From: CBDIHH01 sp965279095
GTDB lineage: Bacteria; Pseudomonadota; Alphaproteobacteria; Caulobacterales; Caulobacteraceae
Assembly: GCA_965279095.1 (NCBI GenBank)
Contig: CBDIHH010000003.1
Coordinates: 310,001 to 374,000 of the forward strand
DNA: 64,000 bases
Direction: 5' to 3'
Both the position numbers and the translations under genes were made by a program. The number at the start of each line of letters is the position of its first letter. Positions within the stretch are counted from its first letter, which is position 1. The notes beneath the pieces were generated by a model that was not told where the DNA came from, did no database searches, and saw only the letters and a list, made by a program, of their open reading frames with translations. Of the stretch, positions 41,548 through 51,820 are shown one piece after another.

Positions 41548-42957
41548 TCAGGACCGCCCGAGACGGGCCAGCCACCGCAGGGGCGCGGTGAGGCGCCAGC
41601 TGGTCGAGGCCTGGATCGCGCGGAGGGAATCTTCCGCCTGTCGCAGCCGGTCGAGGTCGTGCCGGCTGCGCTCATCACCCTCGACGAGGCGCCGGGCCAT
41701 GTCGGCGGCGTCCGACTGCAGGGCCTCGTGGCGCTCGCGCAGCGTGGCCAGCTGGTCGTGCAATTCGGGCGCCTCCGCGCCGGCCTTGACCAGGCCCTTC
41801 ATCCAGGCGTTGCGCCTTGAATAGAGGTCGAAGAAGCGGGGCTCCTCGTCCTCCACCGCCCGCATGTAGTCGCGGTAGTCGAGCTTGGGCGGCTCGAGGT
41901 CTTCCTGCGTCTGCTCGGCGAGCAGGTCCAGGGCGTGGTCCACGTCGAACAGGGGGGCCAGGCGCGCGCGGTGGACGATGAGCATCTCGGCGGCATAGTC
42001 GGGCAGGGAGAACAGGGCGTAGAGGGCCGCCGCCTTGGCCAGCTTCTGCGGCGACAGCGCGGCCGCCTCCTCGCGCGAGGCCCGGGACCCGAGGTCGCGC
42101 AGATAGATGGCGTCGCCCTGGACGGGCCGGCCCTGCAGGTTCATCGACGGATGGATGTCGAGATAGGGAGAGGGCATCGCCGCCGAGGCATAGCTTCGCA
42201 CAGACAGGCCGTAGAGCTCGAAGCCCTTCTCGCGCATCAGCCGGTCGACGTTGTGGAAGGTGTTGTCGTTGGCGTCGTGCGATCCATAGAAGCACACCTC
42301 CAGGGCCGCCCCCAGGAGGGTCGGTCGCGCCAGCAGGCCGTTGGCGGAGCGCAGGATCTCGAAGTCCGGCCCGTCCACGTCGATCTTCACGAAATCGGCG
42401 TCGTCGAATCCCGCGGCGTGGGCATAGGCGGCGAGGTCGATGGGCTGGTCCGGGCTCGGCGGCGTGGGCCCTGGGGCGAAGACCTGGGATGACCGGGCAT
42501 AGTCGGTGTCGTAGCCGTGCACGGGAAAGGGCGACCAGTCCTGGGCCAGGATCTCCTCGAAATAGTCATCGACCGACTGTCGCTCGCCGGCGCCCCGGCG
42601 GGCGCGGATATGCTGGGTGCGCTCATAGCTCAGCCTGCCGGCGACCCACCGGTGCCAGTAGCCCCGGCCGGCGATGACGGCTTTGAGCGGATGGCCGTCC
42701 GGCACGCCCACGAAACCAGCCTGGTAGCGAACGTTCGGATTGGTCTCGGCGGCGGTCAGGCGCGCCACCTCGGCGGCTTCGGCGTCGAAGCCGATGGCCG
42801 CCAGCCGGTCGCCAAAGGCGCGCCAGCCGCTGGGCAGGCCCCCCGCACAGCCCACGTCGATCAGCTTGAAGGATTCGGAGCTCAGGCTCTGGCCGACGAG
42901 CCGCGCGAAGGCGCTGTCCGGACGCATGCCTTCAATGCCGCTACCGGCTTCGGACAA
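41548..42957 (-). CDS. FkbM family methyltransferase B
   Basis: This 469-residue protein is a paralogue of the preceding downstream gene. It has FKLIDVGCAGGLPSGWRAFG for SAM binding, DDADFVKIDVDGPDFEILRS in the second motif, and a shared C-terminal region (FSLPDYAAEMLIVHRARLAP, YRDYMRAVEDEEPRFF). The loop between motifs carries no proline-rich insertion but a segment with YFEEILAQDWSPFPVHGYDT. The tandem pair is probably one transcript. The C-termini end in similar tryptophan-containing helices (STSWRLTAPLRWLARLGRS here; LSWRITAPLRGLRRLLRPRA in the other). Confidence 0.85.
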   Translation of the reverse strand: MSEAGSGIEGMRPDSAFARLVGQSLSSESFKLIDVGCAGGLPSGWRAFGDRLAAIGFDAEAAEVARLTAAETNPNVRYQAGFVGVPDGHPLKAVIAGRGYWHRWVAGRLSYERTQHIRARRGAGERQSVDDYFEEILAQDWSPFPVHGYDTDYARSSQVFAPGPTPPSPDQPIDLAAYAHAAGFDDADFVKIDVDGPDFEILRSANGLLARPTLLGAALEVCFYGSHDANDNTFHNVDRLMREKGFELYGLSVRSYASAAMPSPYLDIHPSMNLQGRPVQGDAIYLRDLGSRASREEAAALSPQKLAKAAALYALFSLPDYAAEMLIVHRARLAPLFDVDHALDLLAEQTQEDLEPPKLDYRDYMRAVEDEEPRFFDLYSRRNAWMKGLVKAGAEAPELHDQLATLRERHEALQSDAADMARRLVEGDERSRHDLDRLRQAEDSLRAIQASTSWRLTAPLRWLARLGRS

Positions 42958-43064
42958 GTGAGATTTCCCCGCTTCAGGATGAATGGCCCCTCATGCGAAA
43001 GGCCGGGGAGGCCTATCATCCTTACAGGCCGCGGTTAAGGTTCAAGTTGGCGCAGGAGACGGCC

Positions 43065-43568
43065 GTGGACGGATCGACCCCCTATCGCGCGCGGCCGCAG
43101 GACGCCCGCCACGGGGGTCTGGTGATCCTCGCCGACGGTCCGCTGACGCCTGGCCTTGCGCGGGTCTGCGACGCCTTCGCCGAAGACGGCTACGAGGTCA
43201 TTGGCCTGCCCGCCGACGGGGACCTGGAGGGGGCCGCCCGGGCCCTGGCCGGACCCCGGCTGGTCATAGGCTTCGGCGCCGGGGCGGCGATCGCCTGGGC
43301 GGCGGGGGAAAGGGACGAGGCCATCGCCGCCATGGCCCTGTTCCACCCGGTGGGCCTGCGCCCCGCCAAGGCGCCGCGACCGGCCATCGTCCACCTGCCC
43401 AAGGCGCAGGCGGCGGCCTGGCCCGACGATCAGCCGGTGTTCGCCTATGACGCGGCGCCCGGCTTCTACCTCGACGACGACGCCGCTTACGATCCGGCGG
43501 CGGCCCATCTGGCCCGCCTGCGCACCCTGGCGCTCTTCCGGCGCACCGTGGGGCGCGGCGAAGCCTAG
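43065..43568 (+). CDS. degenerate alpha/beta-hydrolase-like (dienelactone hydrolase-like) protein
   Basis: This 167-residue protein resembles a shortened dienelactone-hydrolase fold: GGLVILADGPLTPGLARVCD, FAEDGYEVIGLPADG, then RLVIGFGAGAAIAWAAGERD, where the nucleophile elbow G-x-C/S-x-G reads GFGAGA. The active-site nucleophile is therefore lost, and the protein is about 60 residues shorter than active relatives. The GTG start at 43065 is chosen because AGGAG lies 6 bases before it; an upstream ATG at 42993 would add 24 residues without family similarity. It is divergent from the FkbM genes and convergent with a membrane protein gene, sharing CTAG at the stops. It may be a pseudoenzyme. Confidence 0.6.
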   Translation: MDGSTPYRARPQDARHGGLVILADGPLTPGLARVCDAFAEDGYEVIGLPADGDLEGAARALAGPRLVIGFGAGAAIAWAAGERDEAIAAMALFHPVGLRPAKAPRPAIVHLPKAQAAAWPDDQPVFAYDAAPGFYLDDDAAYDPAAAHLARLRTLALFRRTVGRGEA

Positions 43569-44032
43569 GATTCGATGGTCGGGCGGTAGGCCGGGTCGCG
43601 CTGGACGGCGCGCACCAGCGCCGCCTGGGCGATGAGGATGCCGATGCCCGCGCCATAGGCCGAGAACACCCCGGCCGGATAGCGGCCCCCGGCGACGGCA
43701 TGGCCGACCTCCAGGTAGATGATGGCCGCCGCGCCGGCCAGGAGGGCCACGCCCAGCAGGATCGACAGGGCGCTTTGACCGAAGCCGGCGACGAAGCTCA
43801 TCCACACATAGCGGGCCAGGCCGCGCCGCAAGGGGCCGACGCCGAGCGAGACCACGAGGGTCGCGGCGAGGAAGGCGGCCGGGAAGCCCAGGATCACCGC
43901 CAGCCGGAGGGCGGCGGGGCCGGGCAGGCGGCTCCAGCCGTCCAGGGCCGCGGCGGCGAAGATGAGCCCGGCGGCGAGGGCGGCGCAGTCCTGGGCGCGC
44001 CGAAAGTCCCGCCAGGCCTTCACATGGGTCAT
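43565..44032 (-). CDS. small membrane protein of unknown function
   Basis: This 155-residue protein has four or five hydrophobic segments (about residues 17-33, 41-62, 76-105 and 118-140), so it is an integral membrane protein. I do not recognise a family. It shares a CTAG stop tetranucleotide with the convergent gene at its 3' end and lies 19 bases after apt on the same strand, so it may be the last gene of the mtnP-apt transcript. Confidence 0.7.
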   Translation of the reverse strand: MTHVKAWRDFRRAQDCAALAAGLIFAAAALDGWSRLPGPAALRLAVILGFPAAFLAATLVVSLGVGPLRRGLARYVWMSFVAGFGQSALSILLGVALLAGAAAIIYLEVGHAVAGGRYPAGVFSAYGAGIGILIAQAALVRAVQRDPAYRPTIES

Positions 44033-44051
44033 GACCGGTCCGGTGCGCGCC

Positions 44052-44579
44052 TCAGTGGCCGTCGAACTGCAGCAGGCAGGAGACCGGCACAGCCTCGGCC
44101 CGCAGCCGGTCCGCGCCGCCCAGGTCGGGCAGGTCGATGACGAAGGCCGCGCCGACCACGTCCGCCCCGGTCTGGCGCAGAAGGTTGATGGCGGCCACGG
44201 CGGTGCCGCCGGTGGCGATGAGGTCGTCGATCAGCAGCACCTTCTCTCCGTCCACGCAGCCGTCGCAGTGCATGTGCAGCTCGTCCACCCCGTATTCCAG
44301 GCTGTACTGCACCGAATAGGTGGCGTGCGGCAGCTTGCCCTTCTTGCGCAGGGGCACGAAGCCCGCCGACAGCTGGTGGGCCACGGCGCCGCCGAGGATG
44401 AAGCCCCGCGCCTCGATGCCGGCCACCTTGTCGATCTTGCGTCCGGCGAAGGGCTGCACCAGCTCGTCCACCGCCTGGCGGAAGGCGCGCGCGTCGCCGA
44501 GCAGGGTGGTGATATCGCGGAACAGGATCCCCGGCTTGGGATAGTCGGGGATGGTGCGGATCGAGTCGGTGAGGTTCAA
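44052..44579 (-). CDS. apt: adenine phosphoribosyltransferase
   Basis: This 175-residue enzyme makes AMP from adenine and PRPP. It opens with IRTIPDYPKPGILFRDITTL, has AGIEARGFILGGAVAHQLSA and the PRPP-binding motif GEKVLLIDDLIATGGTAVAA. The start is TTG at 44579, supported by AAGGGA upstream and by the family N-terminus. It is downstream of mtnP by 28 bases, so the adenine released from methylthioadenosine can be salvaged directly. Confidence 0.96.
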   Translation of the reverse strand: MNLTDSIRTIPDYPKPGILFRDITTLLGDARAFRQAVDELVQPFAGRKIDKVAGIEARGFILGGAVAHQLSAGFVPLRKKGKLPHATYSVQYSLEYGVDELHMHCDGCVDGEKVLLIDDLIATGGTAVAAINLLRQTGADVVGAAFVIDLPDLGGADRLRAEAVPVSCLLQFDGH

Positions 44580-44607
44580 GCGGCGTCCCTTGGCTATGCC
44601 CCGCAGC

Positions 44608-45477
<870 letters not shown>

Positions 45478-45497
45478 GGCGTCCTCCTGCGATCATG

Positions 45498-45526
45498 AAA
45501 AAGGCCCGCCGGGGGACCGGCGGGCC
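45498..45526 (-). terminator. rho-independent terminator of petABC
   Basis: On the minus strand GGCCCGCCGG pairs perfectly with CCGGCGGGCC across a 4-base loop and is followed by TTTTT. It lies 31 bases after the petC stop and just before the mtnP start, so it separates the two transcripts. Confidence 0.93.
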
Positions 45527-45557
45527 TGGGAGTGTTCACGTCAGTTGGGGCGTCGCG

Positions 45558-46412
45558 TCAATGCGCGACGTTCTTCCAGATGCGCCGATAGCTGGCGTAG
45601 AGCAGGCCGGCGAAGATGAAGAGGTAGATCAGGACGGCGAAGCCGGTCCGCTTGCGCTCCATCTGCTTGGGCTCGGAGGCCCAGGCCAGGAAGGCGACCA
45701 CGTCCTTGGTCTCCTGCGAGACAGTGGCCTTGGTGCCGTCGTCGAAGGTGACCCGGTCGTCCATCAGGGGCGGGGGCATGGAGATGAAGCCGCCCTTGGG
45801 CGTCTTCTTATGATCGCCGCTCCAGAAGCTGCCCAGGTCCCCGGGGAAATAGGGGTTGTAGTATTTGCCCGGCGTCACCTCGAGGCCGGCGGGCGGATCC
45901 TCGTAGCCGGTGAGCAGCGAATAGACATAGGCCGGGCCGCCTTCGCGCGCCTTGGTGATCACCGACAGGTCGGGCGGCAGGGCGCCGCCGTTGGCGGCGC
46001 GGGCCGCGGCCTCGTTGGCGAAGGGCGCCTTGAAGCGGTCTGCCGGAGTGCCCTTGCGGGTGGTGGCGTCACCGGTCTCCGAATCGATGTCCGGATAGTC
46101 GACCTCTCCGGCGAGGGCCTTCACGAACGGGTTCTCGTTCGGGTTGGGGTATTTCTCGCTGGCGAAGGGGCCGCCGTTGTCCGCGAGGTCGCGATAGCTC
46201 AGCAGGCTCATGCTGTGACAGGACGAGCAGACCTCCTGGTAGACCTTGTAGCCCCTTTGCAGCTGGGCCTGGTCGAACTTGCCGAAGGGGCCCTCGAAGC
46301 CCCAGCTGACGGCCTTGGGCTCTTCCTCGGTGGTCGCGGCCAGAACCGGGCTGGCCACGGCCAGCCCCATGAGCGCTGCGAGGATAGCGGCTTTACGCAG
46401 CATCGAGCTCAA
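45558..46412 (-). CDS. petC: cytochrome c1 subunit of the bc1 complex
   Basis: This 284-residue protein is the haem c subunit of ubiquinol-cytochrome c reductase. It has a signal peptide (about 1-26), the haem motif CSSCH at 62-66 followed by SMSLLSYRDLAD, and a single C-terminal membrane anchor (RTGFAVLIYLFIFAGLLYAS). The Met ligand probably falls in PKGGFISMPPPL. Its ATG overlaps the petB stop (ATGA), and the operon ends at the terminator 31 bases downstream. Confidence 0.96.
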   Translation of the reverse strand: MSSMLRKAAILAALMGLAVASPVLAATTEEEPKAVSWGFEGPFGKFDQAQLQRGYKVYQEVCSSCHSMSLLSYRDLADNGGPFASEKYPNPNENPFVKALAGEVDYPDIDSETGDATTRKGTPADRFKAPFANEAAARAANGGALPPDLSVITKAREGGPAYVYSLLTGYEDPPAGLEVTPGKYYNPYFPGDLGSFWSGDHKKTPKGGFISMPPPLMDDRVTFDDGTKATVSQETKDVVAFLAWASEPKQMERKRTGFAVLIYLFIFAGLLYASYRRIWKNVAH

Positions 46413-47728
46413 CCCCTCTTTTCGGCGTCGGCGACCGCACCCGCGGGGGTGGCGGCGCCGTGGGACAGGACAGGCGTGGAGATCGAGTCGGGGATCACCA
46501 GGGTGGTCTCCCGCAGGCCGAGGATCGGCGTGATCACCACGAAATAGGCGAAGTAGTAGAGGGTCATCAGCCGCGACAGCCAGACGAAGCTGTTGATGTC
46601 GCTATCCAGCAGGATCACCCCGGTCGAGGGCCCGATCACCGGCGCGTCGGGCAGGTTGGCCCCACAGAAGCCGAGGATGAACACGGCCACGATGAAGAAC
46701 AGGTAGAACCACCGCGCCGTGGGCCGGTAGCGCATCGAGCGCACCCGCGAGGTGTCCAGCCACGGCAGCACGAACAGCACCGCGATGGCGCCGAACATCA
46801 GCAGGACGCCGGTGAGCTTGTCAGGGACCGCCCGCAGGATCGCGTAGAAGGGCAGGAAATACCACTCGGGCACGATGTGGGCCGGGGTGACCAGGGGGTT
46901 GGCCGGCACGTAGTTGTCGGCGTGGCCCAGGGCATTGGGCATGTAGAAGATGAAGACGGCGAACAGGATCATGAAGACCGATGCCGCGAAGCCGTCCTTC
47001 ACCGTGTAGTACGGGTGGAAGGGGACGGTGTCCTCCTTGGACTTCACATTGATGCCGATGGGGTTGTTGTTCCCCGGCACGTGCAGCGCCCAGATGTGCA
47101 GCACCACCAGCCCGGCGATCATGAAGGGCAGCAGGTAGTGCAGCGAGAAGAAGCGGTTCAGGGTGGGATTGTCGACCGCGAAGCCGCCCCACAGCCAGGT
47201 GGTGATCCCCTTGCCGACGATGGGAATGGCGCCGAACAGGTTGGTGATGACCACCGCCCCGTGGAACGACATCTGGCCCCAGGGCAGGACGTAGCCGATG
47301 AAGGCGGTGGCCATCATCAGCAGGTAGATCAGGCAGCCGATGATCCACAGGATCTCGCGGGGGGCCTTGTAGGACCCGTAGTAGAGGTTGCGCGAGATGT
47401 GGATGTAGACCGCGACGAAGAACATCGAGGCGCCGTTGGCGTGCATGTAGCGCAGCAGCCAGCCGTAGTTCACGTCGCGCATGATCGACTCGACCGAGGC
47501 GAAGGCGTGATCGACGTGCGGCACATAGTGCATCGCCAGGGTCACCCCGGTGACGATCTGCACCACCAGCATGATCGCCAGGATGCCGCCGAAGGTCCAC
47601 CAGTAGTTGAGGTTCTTCGGGGTCGGGAAGTCCATCAGGTCGGCGCTGAAACGGATCAGCGGCAGCCGCGTGTCCATCCAGCGCTCGAAGGCCGATTTGG
47701 GCTCGTAGGTTGAGGGGTGTCCACTCAT
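46409..47728 (-). CDS. petB: cytochrome b subunit of the bc1 complex
   Basis: This 439-residue membrane protein carries eight transmembrane helices and the haem-b histidines in helices B and D (GWLLRYMHANGASMFFVAVY and FFSLHYLLPFMIAGLVVLHI). The quinol-oxidation motif appears as PEWYFLPFYAILRAVPDKLT, and YVLPWGQMSFHGAVVITNLF is typical of the Qo site. It passes electrons from ubiquinol to the Rieske and c1 subunits. It starts 5 bases after petA and is linked to petC by an ATGA overlap. Confidence 0.97.
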   Translation of the reverse strand: MSGHPSTYEPKSAFERWMDTRLPLIRFSADLMDFPTPKNLNYWWTFGGILAIMLVVQIVTGVTLAMHYVPHVDHAFASVESIMRDVNYGWLLRYMHANGASMFFVAVYIHISRNLYYGSYKAPREILWIIGCLIYLLMMATAFIGYVLPWGQMSFHGAVVITNLFGAIPIVGKGITTWLWGGFAVDNPTLNRFFSLHYLLPFMIAGLVVLHIWALHVPGNNNPIGINVKSKEDTVPFHPYYTVKDGFAASVFMILFAVFIFYMPNALGHADNYVPANPLVTPAHIVPEWYFLPFYAILRAVPDKLTGVLLMFGAIAVLFVLPWLDTSRVRSMRYRPTARWFYLFFIVAVFILGFCGANLPDAPVIGPSTGVILLDSDINSFVWLSRLMTLYYFAYFVVITPILGLRETTLVIPDSISTPVLSHGAATPAGAVADAEKRG

Positions 47729-47733
47729 CTCAA

Positions 47734-48297
47734 TCAGCCGATCTTGACCTTGGTGTCGGAAAGGAAGGCGTATTGCGGCACTTCCAGGTTCTTCGGCGCG
47801 GGGCCCTTCCGGATGCGGCCGGAGGTGTCATAGACCGAGCCGTGGCAGGGGCAGAACCAGCCGCCGTAGTCGCCGGTGCCGAAGGTGGGCACGCAGCCCA
47901 GGTGGGTGCAGGTGCCCACCAGGATCAGATACTCGGGCTTGCCGGGCTTGTGCCGCGCGGCGTCGGGCTGCGGATCCTTCATCGACGCCTTATCGTCGGC
48001 GACCGCCTCGGCGATCTCCTTGGGCGTGCGGTTCCGCACGAACACCGGCTTGCCGCGCCACTTGATGGTCACCGAGGCGCCGGGCTCGACCTTGGCGACA
48101 TCGAACTCGATGGAAGCCAGGGCCAGGGTGTCGGCCGAGGGGTTCATCTGGTCGATGAGGGGCCAGGCCACGGCGGCCACGCCGCCGACGGCGGCCACAG
48201 CCGCCGCGATATGGATAAAGTCACGCCGATTGGGGTCGTCGTGGCCGGGACCGGCCGCGCTCGCCCCAGGGTTCGTGTTCGCCACGGTGTCGACCAC
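47734..48297 (-). CDS. petA: Rieske iron-sulfur subunit of the bc1 complex
   Basis: This 187-residue protein begins with a GTG. It has a twin-arginine-type signal (NRRDFIHIAAAVAAVGGVAA) that also serves as the membrane anchor. The [2Fe-2S] ligands are in CTHLGC and CPCHGS. It heads the petABC operon, whose products form the cytochrome bc1 complex in the inner membrane. The region upstream, shared with trmL, should hold the promoter; a possible PetR binding site was not identified. Confidence 0.96.
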   Translation of the reverse strand: MVDTVANTNPGASAAGPGHDDPNRRDFIHIAAAVAAVGGVAAVAWPLIDQMNPSADTLALASIEFDVAKVEPGASVTIKWRGKPVFVRNRTPKEIAEAVADDKASMKDPQPDAARHKPGKPEYLILVGTCTHLGCVPTFGTGDYGGWFCPCHGSVYDTSGRIRKGPAPKNLEVPQYAFLSDTKVKIG

Positions 48298-48486
48298 CTG
48301 AGATCACCCTTTGAATGATGCGACGCAGAGGTGCGCCGCCCTATCGATCCTGCCGGCCCTACAGGAGGCCTGCTTCACAAGTCGTCAAGGCGATACGACC
48401 CGCGGACCTTGCGGCTGAGCGCCGCAAGTCATAGCCCATAGCGAGTCGCACGTCGCACCCTGCGTCTTGTGAGGGGACCGCTTAGA

Positions 48487-48933
48487 ATGCGTTTGGCCCT
48501 TTTTCAACCGGACATTCCGCAAAACGTCGGGGCGATGATGCGGCTGTGCGCCTGCCTGGGGGTTCCGCTCGACATCATCGAGCCCTGCGCCTTCCCCCTG
48601 AACGACAAATCCATGAAGCGCGCCGCCCTCGACTACGGGCCGCTGGGGACCGTCCAGCGCCATCCGTCGTGGGCCGATTTCCTGGCCGCCCCCGAGCGCC
48701 GGGAGGGCCGGCTGGTGCTGATGACCGCCAAGGGGGCCGAGCCCTACCTGCGGTTCGCCTTCGCGCCGGGGGACACCCTGCTGATGGGCCGCGAGAGCGC
48801 CGGCGCCCCCGAAGAGGTCCATGCCGCTGCGGACGCGCGGCTGTTCATCCCCATCCGGCCCGAGACCCGCTCGCTCAACATCGCCACGGCGGCGGCGATG
48901 GCCTTGGGGGAGGCCCTTCGCCAGATCGGCTAG
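48487..48933 (+). CDS. trmL: tRNA (cytidine/uridine-34-2'-O)-methyltransferase
   Basis: This 148-residue SPOUT-class enzyme methylates the wobble nucleotide of tRNA-Leu isoacceptors. The deep trefoil knot motifs are present: FQPDIPQNVGAMMRLCACLG, LLMGRESAGAPEEVH and IRPETRSLNIATAAAMALGE. The ATG at 48487 is set by GAGGGG upstream and by the family start. It is divergent from petA. A short stem (CTTGCGGC/GCCGCAAG) lies about 60 bases before the start. Confidence 0.94.
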   Translation: MRLALFQPDIPQNVGAMMRLCACLGVPLDIIEPCAFPLNDKSMKRAALDYGPLGTVQRHPSWADFLAAPERREGRLVLMTAKGAEPYLRFAFAPGDTLLMGRESAGAPEEVHAAADARLFIPIRPETRSLNIATAAAMALGEALRQIG

Positions 48934-49649
48934 CGGGCCTGCGACTGGTATCGCACCGCGTCAGCGACGATGTTGGCGAATATCGGACCAGACAGCACGT
49001 CGGCGGCTTCGCCGCTTGCCTTCGGCGCGCTGGTCCGCTGTTTCAGCGCCCAGGCGCCGATCATGACCGCCGATACCTTGGTGAAGTAGGGCTGCCCCTC
49101 CGGCCCGTCGATCTCCGCCCAGGCGGAATGAATTGGCGGGTGAAGGGGTTTTTGGGACGAATCGGACAGGACCACGTCCGCTTTGATGCCGGTCCAGGGT
49201 CGCACCGAACCGTGCACTCGCTGGATATCCCGGTTGGCGCTCTCCAGGATCATGGCGCTGGTCAGCCCTGGGACCTTGTACCGCGTGGCGTAGGTCGTCT
49301 CGGTGATCGTCGCGTCATCCAGCTTGAAGCGGGTGTTGCAGCCCACGTCATCTCCTGGATCGGTGATCGGGGTAGCGCCGAAGATAGTGATCCGCTGCCC
49401 CTCCGCGCCCACCTCGAACCAGCAGACCAGGCCGCTGCGGTCGTGCCGAACCTTGGCGATCCCGTCAGTCGTGATGTCAGTGAAATAACCTGACGCATCG
49501 GCGGCGGCGATGAGCGACTTGGCCGCCGCGTGGGCGGCCGCCAGCTTGGCCGGGTCCGCCGCGGGCCCTGGAGGGCCAGAAGAGCCCTCGGCCTGGGCGC
49601 CGCCGACGGAAAGAAGCAGGGCGGCGAAGGCGGCGGCGATACGGAGCAT
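48930..49649 (-). CDS. secreted protein of unknown function
   Basis: This 239-residue protein has a signal peptide (about 1-20, MLRIAAAFAALLLSVGGAQA). The mature part has two cysteines (SGLVCWFEVG and DDVGCNTRF) and a mostly beta-rich pattern with polar C-terminal helices. I do not recognise a family. It is convergent with trmL, sharing a CTAG at the stops, and is divergent from hemF. The start at 49649 is chosen because it opens the signal peptide. Confidence 0.75.
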   Translation of the reverse strand: MLRIAAAFAALLLSVGGAQAEGSSGPPGPAADPAKLAAAHAAAKSLIAAADASGYFTDITTDGIAKVRHDRSGLVCWFEVGAEGQRITIFGATPITDPGDDVGCNTRFKLDDATITETTYATRYKVPGLTSAMILESANRDIQRVHGSVRPWTGIKADVVLSDSSQKPLHPPIHSAWAEIDGPEGQPYFTKVSAVMIGAWALKQRTSAPKASGEAADVLSGPIFANIVADAVRYQSQAR

Positions 49650-49728
49650 GTCTGATCTTCGGATTGGCGTCGGCAGAGTCAAGCAGGGCCGGTGGCGGTT
49701 CCCCCACCAAGCTGATTATAAGGGTGCC

Positions 49729-50604
49729 ATGAGCAGCCACACCGCCCCCCTCGACGACCGCAAGGCCCGCGCCCGCGCCTGGTTCGAAACCCTTCGCGAC
49801 AGCATCTTCGACGCCTTCGAGGCCCTCGAGGACGAGGCGCCGGAAGAGCTCTACGGCCCCGAGCCGGGGCGCTTCGTGCGCACCCCCTGGGACCGGCCGG
49901 CCGGGGGCGGCGGCGTGATGGGCATGCTCAAGGGCCGGCTGTTCGAGAAGGCCGGGGTCCATGTCTCCACCGTCTTCGGCAGCTTCACCCCCGAGATGGC
50001 CAAGTCCATGCCCGGGACCGAGGAGGACCCGAGGTTCTTCGCCACCGGCATCAGCCTGATCGCCCACCTGCGGAACCCCCGCGTGCCGGCGGTGCACATG
50101 AACACCCGCTACATCTGCACCACCCAGGGCTGGTTCGGCGGCGGCGCCGACCTCACCCCCCTGCTGGCCGAGCAGAGGACCCAGGACGCGCCCGACAGCC
50201 TGGCCTTCCACGGCGCCCTTAAGGCGGCCTGCGACGCCCATGACCCCGACTGGTTCGGCAAGTACAAGGCCTGGTGCGACGAGTATTTCTTCCTGCCCCA
50301 CCGCGACGAGCCCCGCGGCACGGGGGGCATCTTCTACGACCGCCACGACAGCGGCGACTGGGACCGCGACTTCGCCTTCACCCAGGACGTCGGCAAGGCC
50401 TTCGCCGACATCTACCCGCAGATCGTGCGCCAGCGCATGACCCAGCCCTGGACCGAGGCCGAGCGCGAGGCGCAGCTGATCCAGCGCGGCCGCTATGTGG
50501 AATTCAACCTGCTCTACGACCGCGGCACCACCTTCGGCCTGAAGACCGGCGGCAACGTCAGTTCGATCCTCAGCTCGATGCCGCCCGTGGTGAAGTGGCC
50601 GTAG
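49729..50604 (+). CDS. hemF: oxygen-dependent coproporphyrinogen III oxidase
   Basis: This 291-residue enzyme converts coproporphyrinogen III to protoporphyrinogen IX using oxygen. It contains HMNTRYICTTQGWFGGGADL, WCDEYFFLPHRDEPRGTGGI and RYVEFNLLYDRGTTFGLKTG, the family signature. The ATG at 49729 is chosen from AGGG just upstream and the usual family length. It stands alone, followed by a composite palindrome and a convergent prs gene. Protohaem from this pathway is needed by the neighbouring bc1 complex. Confidence 0.97.
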   Translation: MSSHTAPLDDRKARARAWFETLRDSIFDAFEALEDEAPEELYGPEPGRFVRTPWDRPAGGGGVMGMLKGRLFEKAGVHVSTVFGSFTPEMAKSMPGTEEDPRFFATGISLIAHLRNPRVPAVHMNTRYICTTQGWFGGGADLTPLLAEQRTQDAPDSLAFHGALKAACDAHDPDWFGKYKAWCDEYFFLPHRDEPRGTGGIFYDRHDSGDWDRDFAFTQDVGKAFADIYPQIVRQRMTQPWTEAEREAQLIQRGRYVEFNLLYDRGTTFGLKTGGNVSSILSSMPPVVKWP

Positions 50605-50644
50605 GGCCTGGCGGCGGGCCAAGTTGGCCTACGCCAATCGACAA

Positions 50645-50812
50645 GTTCGTCATCCTCGCGCGGCCCATTGGGCCGACGCGAGGACCCAGCAGCGCGTATC
50701 CCTGATGAAGCCGTAAAAGGCTGGCTGGGGGCTACAGGGCGTGACCGCAGCGTTGAGGTCATCGCTGCTGGGTCCTCGCGTCGATGCTGCGCATCGCGCA
50801 AGGATGACGTTT
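50645..50812. repeat. composite palindromic repeat between hemF and prs
   Basis: The outer arms pair over a 20-base exact stretch (GACGCGAGGACCCAGCAGCG at 50675-50694 with its complement at 50763-50782) and over GTCATCCT/AGGATGAC near the ends. Each arm has an internal hairpin (GGCCCATTGGGCC on the left, CGATGCTGCGCATCG on the right). The layout matches the family A elements but the sequence words differ. It lies between convergent genes and probably terminates both. Confidence 0.85.
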
Positions 50813-50817
50813 GGGCC

Positions 50818-51741
<924 letters not shown>

Positions 51742-51820
51742 CGGTGACGGCCCCGTGACATGGAATGGCGCGCTTCTACCAGGGGCCGCCGCCGGGGCAA
51801 GGGGAGTCGCGCGCGGAGGT

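Noticed and set aside
48408..48428. Perfect 8-base hairpin before trmL
   Set aside because: A single short GC stem without a T-run or known aptamer; too little to call a riboswitch or terminator.
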